From Gemmatimonadaceae bacterium (GTDB lineage Bacteria > Gemmatimonadota > Gemmatimonadetes > Gemmatimonadales > Gemmatimonadaceae), in assembly GCA_020851455.1 (NCBI GenBank), contig JADZCT010000029.1, forward strand, positions 1-64,000: a stretch of 64,000 nt of DNA, in the 5' to 3' direction. A program made the position numbers and the translations under genes. Below are positions 58,838-64,000 of this stretch, piece by piece; the stretch's first letter is position 1, and every line of letters begins with the position of its first letter. Below the pieces are notes generated by a model, which saw only the letters and a program-made list of their open reading frames with translations, did no database searches and was not told where the DNA came from.

Positions 58838-59306
58838 GGTTCCGTGGCACCGCCTCGCGACGGCCGCGGCGCTGCCGGGCGCCGAACGGTGGCTTGCCCT
58901 TCGGGCGATCGCGTGGCTTGCGCTGGTGCGACTCGCGCTGCGCTCCGGCGGCTTTGTGCGCGCGCGGCGGCTGATCGCGGGCGCCCCTCCGCTTCGCGCG
59001 CCGGGGGCGGTGGACGCCGGTATGGTGAGCCGTGCGGTGGAGCGCGCGGCCCGCGCGCTCCCGGGCAGCACCTGTCTGCACCAGGCGATCGTTGCGGCGC
59101 GGCTCTTGCGAACTGCGGGGCTGCCTGCCGAGATGACGATCGGGGTTGCCCGCCCAGCCATGGCGGGCCTGCGAACCGGCGCGGGTGACGAACCAATCGT
59201 GCCCCTCGACGCGCACGCATGGACGCGGTCGGCGGGATACGTCGTTGTCGGCAACGGCGACTTGTCGCGCTTCACGGAACTCGCAACGTTCGTCGTCGCG
59301 CCGTGA
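58803..59306 (+). CDS. lasso peptide biosynthesis B2 protein (transglutaminase-like leader protease)
   Basis: RAARALPGSTCLHQAIVAARLLRTAGLPAEMTIGV...LDAHAWTRSAGYVV (Cys/His/Asp of the B2 family). Confidence 0.92.
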   Translation: MSADWWRLLIPRVPWHRLATAAALPGAERWLALRAIAWLALVRLALRSGGFVRARRLIAGAPPLRAPGAVDAGMVSRAVERAARALPGSTCLHQAIVAARLLRTAGLPAEMTIGVARPAMAGLRTGAGDEPIVPLDAHAWTRSAGYVVVGNGDLSRFTELATFVVAP

Positions 59307-61057
59307 GCGCATTCGTTGCAGTGGTCGCGACAACGGCGGGCGAGGCGTCCCTGCCCGAGTCGTGCGTGCGCCAACTCGCACTCCCCGGGGCCGGCGCCAT
59401 CAGGTGGTACTCCGTGCCCGGCTTCTCCTGCGCCGTCGCGCCTCTTCGCACGGGCGATCCGGGGATTTTCGCCGACGGCAGCTGTGTCGTCGCTGGTGAT
59501 GTTCGGCTGGACGACCGCCGTTCGCTCATCTCCGCGCTCGGAGGATCGGTCGCGGGCGCTGGCACCGTCAGCGAGCACCTGGTACTGGTGGTCGCGGCAT
59601 ACTCCGCGTGGGGAGAAGCCGCGTTCGGGCGCCTGCGGGGTGACTTCTCCGTCGTGCTGTGGGACGCGCGAACCCGCACCGCGCATGCAGTGCGCGACGG
59701 ACTGGGGGTGCGCCCCCTCTACTATTCCGGGCTGGCCGGCGGGATGGTCGCGAGCAACGTGATCAACGCGGTGCGCGCGCACCCGGCGGTGCCGGATACG
59801 CTGCATGCGCCGGCGGTTGCGTCGTTTCTCGCGTGTGGATTCAACCTCGATTCCACGACCTCCATGTTTGCTTCGATTGCCCGCCTCGCGCCGGGCACGC
59901 ACCTCACGGTTGACGCCGACGTCGGCGCGACCCGCATCGCCCGGCACTGGTCAATCCCGGACCCGGCGCCGATCCGGTTTCGTAGGGCAGACGATTACGT
60001 CGAGCGTTACCGTGATCTCCTCGGCCAGGCCGTGGCCGACCGCGTGGATCCTGCCGGGACCATGATCCTTCTGAGCGGCGGGCTGGATTCGACTTCGATT
60101 GCGGCGACGGCGCGCCGTATTGCTCCGGATGCGCGCCTGCATGCCTTGACGATGCGCGAACCCCGTGCAGAAACCGCCGCAGATATGGCCCTCGCAACCG
60201 AAGTCGCGCAGTGGCTCGGCCTGCCGCACATTCGCGTCGAGGAGTTGAGTGACACCCGTCTGGATGCTGCCGCCTCGCTTCCCGAACCGCTGGTCGGCAT
60301 GGGCATGGCGGGCTTCCAGGGGATGCTCGCGAAGGTTGCACCAGTTGCCAGCGTGGTGCTTGGCGGGGAAGACGGTGACGCTCTCTTCCACCCTGCTGGA
60401 CTGGCCGCGATGCTCCGCACGGATTCCGTGGGGCGAACGGCGTTGCGCATCCTTGCCTACATGATCCGGCACGGGCGGCGGCCGTACATGGGTTTCTGGC
60501 TCGCGCGTCGCCTCAGAGGGAGCCAAGGGGGCCGGCTGCCGCAGTCCCCTCCATGGATTCGCCCCGCGGTTCGTGCGCTGGTTCCCGCCGATACAGCCAC
60601 GGTCACGAGCCACCGTGCCCGCCCGGAAGCCGCCCGATCCCTCACGAGCCCTCTCTGGCAGGCCGTCCATGCAGGCGCCGACCGTTCGTATCACGGTGCG
60701 ACGGTCGAGTTCCGCTGGCCGCTGCTCGACCAGCGGCTGATCGAGTTCGTGTTTGCGATACCGAGCATACCGTGGTGCCAGCAGAAGTATCTGGTGCGCC
60801 GCGCGTTCGCGGCCGATCTTCCCCCCGCCGTGGTCGCGCGGCCCAAGACTCCAGCGCGCGGCTACCTGGCAACCGTGGTGCGGGGGTGGCAGGAGCTGAC
60901 GGGCGCATCGCTCCCGCAGCTCGACTCCCGCACACTCGAGTACGTTGACCCGGTGGGCCTCGGGGCGGCGCTGCGCTCGCCAGACCTCGACGCCGTCATT
61001 GCGGGGTGGCGCGCGCTAGCGCTCGACCAGTGGGTCCGGCGTGCCGAGTGTCCGTAA
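59303..61057 (+). CDS. lasso cyclase (asparagine synthetase-like, C protein)
   Basis: ILLSGGLDSTSIAATARRI, VLGGEDGDALF, EFRWPLLDQRLIEFVFAIP; no N-terminal glutaminase Cys; GTG start overlaps the B2 stop. Confidence 0.92.
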   Translation: MSAFVAVVATTAGEASLPESCVRQLALPGAGAIRWYSVPGFSCAVAPLRTGDPGIFADGSCVVAGDVRLDDRRSLISALGGSVAGAGTVSEHLVLVVAAYSAWGEAAFGRLRGDFSVVLWDARTRTAHAVRDGLGVRPLYYSGLAGGMVASNVINAVRAHPAVPDTLHAPAVASFLACGFNLDSTTSMFASIARLAPGTHLTVDADVGATRIARHWSIPDPAPIRFRRADDYVERYRDLLGQAVADRVDPAGTMILLSGGLDSTSIAATARRIAPDARLHALTMREPRAETAADMALATEVAQWLGLPHIRVEELSDTRLDAAASLPEPLVGMGMAGFQGMLAKVAPVASVVLGGEDGDALFHPAGLAAMLRTDSVGRTALRILAYMIRHGRRPYMGFWLARRLRGSQGGRLPQSPPWIRPAVRALVPADTATVTSHRARPEAARSLTSPLWQAVHAGADRSYHGATVEFRWPLLDQRLIEFVFAIPSIPWCQQKYLVRRAFAADLPPAVVARPKTPARGYLATVVRGWQELTGASLPQLDSRTLEYVDPVGLGAALRSPDLDAVIAGWRALALDQWVRRAECP

Positions 61058-61123
61058 GAGGTGAACCACGCCTGCGCCGTGGGCTCTGTGGCGCAGGCCT
61101 CCGTGGTCGTTACTATTGTGGCT

Positions 61124-61351
61124 ATGGAACAGCAGCGGCCTCCGGCTACCGCCCCAGGCGCGTCCGTGCGGGCGGCACCGCTCCATGCCACGACTCCCGC
61201 GGACGGCCCGGGGCGCGCTGGCGCCACGCGCATGCCATACACGCGTCCCGTGCTGGTGACGCTCGGGTCGGTTGCGAACCTGACGAGAAGGGTGGACTTT
61301 AGCGGCCATCTCGATGGCGGTTGGTTTATTTTCCCGCTGCGCACGGGCTGA
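61124..61351 (+). CDS. lasso peptide precursor (A); start uncertain (61061, 61124 or 61232)
   Basis: MPYTRPVLVTLGSVANLTR|RVDFSGHLDGGWFIFPLRTG has the YxxPxL...G...LT leader motif, 17 residues from Tyr to the predicted cleavage site, and an Asp at core position 9. Confidence 0.85.
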   Translation: MEQQRPPATAPGASVRAAPLHATTPADGPGRAGATRMPYTRPVLVTLGSVANLTRRVDFSGHLDGGWFIFPLRTG

Positions 61352-61430
61352 CGGGCCGTCGCCGGGGCTTTGCCTGGCCTGCTTGACCTGACGAATCACT
61401 CCCCCCAAGGACGGCAGGATCGCACACTAT

Positions 61431-62372
61431 TTGGTTCACGGCGTGCGGGTGCGCGTCAACGGGCTCCTGCCGCTCGACGCCGCGGCGGTGCCCGAGGGGC
61501 CAGCGGAGGTCTTGGCTCACGCCGGGGCCGCACCGGACTGGGACCTGGAGTCGGCTGATCCTGGTCGCTTCCTCGTTTCTGCCGCCGACAACGACGCAGA
61601 CCTCGCGGAGGTCGCGTGGATGCGGGATGGCGCGGGCATCCGGTTGCGATCAACCGAAGGAGCGACATTCTGGATTTCCCGCGCGCTCGACGAGGTCTGG
61701 CTGCGCTGGAGGCCGCCGCTCACCGAGGTTGATGCCGCGCACTTCCTGCTCCAGCCCGTGCTTACGCTGCTGCTACGGCTCCGAGGGGACCTGGTGCTTC
61801 ACGCCAGCGGTGTCGTGTTTGGGAACTTCGCTGCGATAGTCTGCGGGCACCCGGGGGCGGGGAAGTCAACGGCCGCGGGTGCGTGCCTGCGTGCAGGAGC
61901 GTCGCTTCTTTCAGACGACGCCGTTCGCGTCGAGCCGGGTGATAGGGGCTGGATCGCGCACCCGGGCAACGCCAGTTGCCGCGTATGGGACAAGACTGCC
62001 GGAGTCCTGCTTGGCGACCATACGCTTGCCCCGGAGTTCTCGGCAACGTGGCGCAAGCGGGTGATCAGGCCGGCGCAGCTTGGCGCCCGGGCGGCTGCGT
62101 CGCCCGCGCGGGTGGGAGTCGTATGCGTGCTGGGAGATCGTACCGGGGAGCCCGAGCCGGCCCTCGTTCAGCTGCGCGGCTTCGAGGCGGTGCAGGCGCT
62201 CATCCCGCACACGATGCCGGCGTGGCTTCAGGACGGCGCGCTGCGGGCCAGGGAGATGCGGGCACTCGCGGCGCTTGCGGCATCGGTGCCCGTTGTGCGG
62301 CTCGTGGTGCCGCGGGACCCGGCCGCGCTCCCGCTGGTTGCGGATCTGGTTCGCGATGCCGCCGGCGTCTGA
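61431..62372 (+). CDS. HprK-related serine kinase associated with lasso peptide cluster
   Basis: LVLHASGVVFGNFAAIVCGHPGAGKSTAAGACLRAGASLLSDDAVRVEPGDRGW; TTG start. Confidence 0.85.
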   Translation: MVHGVRVRVNGLLPLDAAAVPEGPAEVLAHAGAAPDWDLESADPGRFLVSAADNDADLAEVAWMRDGAGIRLRSTEGATFWISRALDEVWLRWRPPLTEVDAAHFLLQPVLTLLLRLRGDLVLHASGVVFGNFAAIVCGHPGAGKSTAAGACLRAGASLLSDDAVRVEPGDRGWIAHPGNASCRVWDKTAGVLLGDHTLAPEFSATWRKRVIRPAQLGARAAASPARVGVVCVLGDRTGEPEPALVQLRGFEAVQALIPHTMPAWLQDGALRAREMRALAALAASVPVVRLVVPRDPAALPLVADLVRDAAGV

Positions 62373-63528
62373 CCACTTCGACCTCATTCGCGCGTGCTGC
62401 ATTCACTTTGTGCACGGCGGCGTGGGGGCGGGCGGTGGTGGCGGAACGGGCAGGGAAGAAATCGCGGCGCGCGTCGCTGAGGTCGCCGACTGGGAGGGCT
62501 TGGTGCGCGCTGCTGCGTTGCACGGCGTTGCGCCGCTGGTTGCGCGCGAAGCCGTGAGTGTGGCGGGCGATGCGATCCGCGCCGACGGCAGGGACATTCT
62601 GCGGCACGCTGAGCGGCGCGCAGCGCTCAACGGGCTGGCCGCCGTGCAGCAGATGGCGGGGCTGGCGCGTGGGTTCGAGGAAGCGGGGGTTGCCGCGCTT
62701 CCGTACAAGGGTCCCCTCCTTGCGCTCGACGCCTACGGCGACGTCGCGATGCGGGAATACTTGGACCTCGACTTCGTCGTGCCGCCCGCGGATGTCGAGC
62801 GCGCCGTGGCGGTGCTCGCCCAGGCCGGATACTCGCCGGCTGGCCGCCAGGACTGGCGTGCCGCGCGTTTCGGGAACGAGTGGACGGCGCAGGTGAGCTT
62901 CACCTGCCCTGGCGGAGCGCTGCCGGTCGAGCTCCACTGGAGGTTCTGCGACCTGAAGTTGCCGTGGAATCCCGATGTCACGGCGGTCTTCGCGAGGGCC
63001 AGGGAGCGCGGACTCGCGGGCGCGCGCGTGCGCATTCCCTCCCGCGAAGACCAGTTGCTGCTCGTCCTGTTGCACGCCGCCCGGCACGCGTGGGACCGGC
63101 TGGATGCATTCGCCTGCGCGGGCGCGCTCCTCGCTGGCGGCGTGGATGCCCCGGAGCTGATCGAGCGCGCGGCATCGGTGGGCGGAACGCGCGCATTGCT
63201 CGTTGGCATGGCTGCGGCGTCGCGCCTCATCGGCGTGGCGCTGCCGGCGGAAATCCGCGCGGGCATTGCAGCCGACCGAGCCGTCGCGCCGCTAGCCGCG
63301 GACGCCGAGGCGCGCGCGCGGCGCGGAGGCGGCGATGCGCGCCGCCAAGCCCGGCTTCACCTTGCGCTCCTCAGCTCCGCGGGCGCCCGGGCAAGGTATC
63401 TCTCGCTCGCCGCCATCACGCCGACCGCGGCGGACGTAGAGGCGGTGCCACTTCCCGGCGCGCTGCGGTTCTTCTACCCCGTGGTTCGCGTGGCGCGAAT
63501 CGCGCTTCGCGGCGTCGCTAGACGTTGA
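62356..63528 (+). CDS. nucleotidyltransferase family protein (NTP_transf_5-like)
   Basis: [45 protein letters not shown]...VELHWRFCD; overlaps the kinase gene by 17 nt. Confidence 0.85.
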   Translation: MPPASDHFDLIRACCIHFVHGGVGAGGGGGTGREEIAARVAEVADWEGLVRAAALHGVAPLVAREAVSVAGDAIRADGRDILRHAERRAALNGLAAVQQMAGLARGFEEAGVAALPYKGPLLALDAYGDVAMREYLDLDFVVPPADVERAVAVLAQAGYSPAGRQDWRAARFGNEWTAQVSFTCPGGALPVELHWRFCDLKLPWNPDVTAVFARARERGLAGARVRIPSREDQLLLVLLHAARHAWDRLDAFACAGALLAGGVDAPELIERAASVGGTRALLVGMAAASRLIGVALPAEIRAGIAADRAVAPLAADAEARARRGGGDARRQARLHLALLSSAGARARYLSLAAITPTAADVEAVPLPGALRFFYPVVRVARIALRGVARR

Positions 63529-64000
63529 AGCGGAAGAGCATCACGTCGCCGTCCTGCACGACGTAGTCCTTGCCCTCGCTTCTGACGACTCCCCTCTCGC
63601 GGGCGCCCTTCCACCCGTCGCACGCCACGAAGTCGTCGTAGCTCGCGGTCTCGGCGCGTATGAATCCCCGTTCGAAGTCGGTGTGGATGACGCCCGCCGC
63701 CCTGGGCGCCGTGTCGCCGCTGTGGATGGTCCACGCGCGGACTTCCTTCTCGCCCGCCGTGAAGTAAGTCTGCAGTCCCAGGAGGTGGTAGCCGGCGCGG
63801 ATGATGCGATCGAGTCCCGCCGACTCGATCCCGAGCGAGGCAAGGAACTCGGCACGGTCACCCGGGGCGAGCTGGGCCAGTTCGGCCTCGATCTTCGCAG
63901 AGAAGGTCACGACTTCCGCAGGTTCACGGTCGCGCGCGATTGCCGCGCGCAATGCCTGCACGTGAGGGCCTTCGCTGCCTTCGAGTTCCGCATCCGTGAC
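63518..64000 (-). CDS. ychF: YchF redox-regulated ATPase, C-terminal part (runs off the window)
   Basis: [92 protein letters not shown]. Confidence 0.96.
   Translation of the reverse strand, partial: VTDAELEGSEGPHVQALRAAIARDREPAEVVTFSAKIEAELAQLAPGDRAEFLASLGIESAGLDRIIRAGYHLLGLQTYFTAGEKEVRAWTIHSGDTAPRAAGVIHTDFERGFIRAETASYDDFVACDGWKGARERGVVRSEGKDYVVQDGDVMLFRFNV

Noticed and set aside
61280-61351. Alternative lasso core starting at Gly (GHLDGGWFIFPLRTG)
   Set aside because: Asp would be at position 4 with no Asp/Glu at 7-9, so no lasso-size ring is possible; leader register also argues against it.

Overview
The window is about 64 kb of high-GC bacterial chromosome, densely coded. Its gene content (VPS10/sortilin-like propellers, a peptidase/TolB/barrel fusion, a CRTAC1/UnbV protein) resembles Gemmatimonadota, but that taxonomic guess is an inference from family composition only. 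Much of the window is core housekeeping: rpsF-rpsR-rplI-rsfS, rpmE-prfA-prmC-tmk, smc, rimO, lepB, a primary-type sigma factor, aroF and ychF. Main points of interest: (1) A lasso-peptide biosynthetic cluster at ~58.55-63.53 kb (B1/PqqD-like, B2 protease, Asn-synthetase-like cyclase, precursor, HprK-like kinase, nucleotidyltransferase). Its precursor at ~61.2-61.35 kb has the YxxP...LT leader and predicts the unusual core RVDFSGHLDGGWFIFPLRTG, with Arg1-Asp9 as the likely macrolactam. (2) A translationally coupled three-gene cassette at ~2.0-5.9 kb: a halogenase-like flavoprotein, a radical SAM enzyme and a Cys-less Asn-synthetase-like ligase. (3) A SPOR-protein / pseudo-ParA-SPOR / SMC operon. 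(4) A HEMVH metallopeptidase-TolB propeller-Omp85-like barrel fusion. (5) A cobalamin riboswitch upstream of a btuB-like receptor. (6) A near-consensus CRP site beside a Crp-family gene with an RETVSR recognition helix. (7) U-less GC hairpins downstream of several genes. All calls come from reading the sequence and the ORF track; no database search was run.
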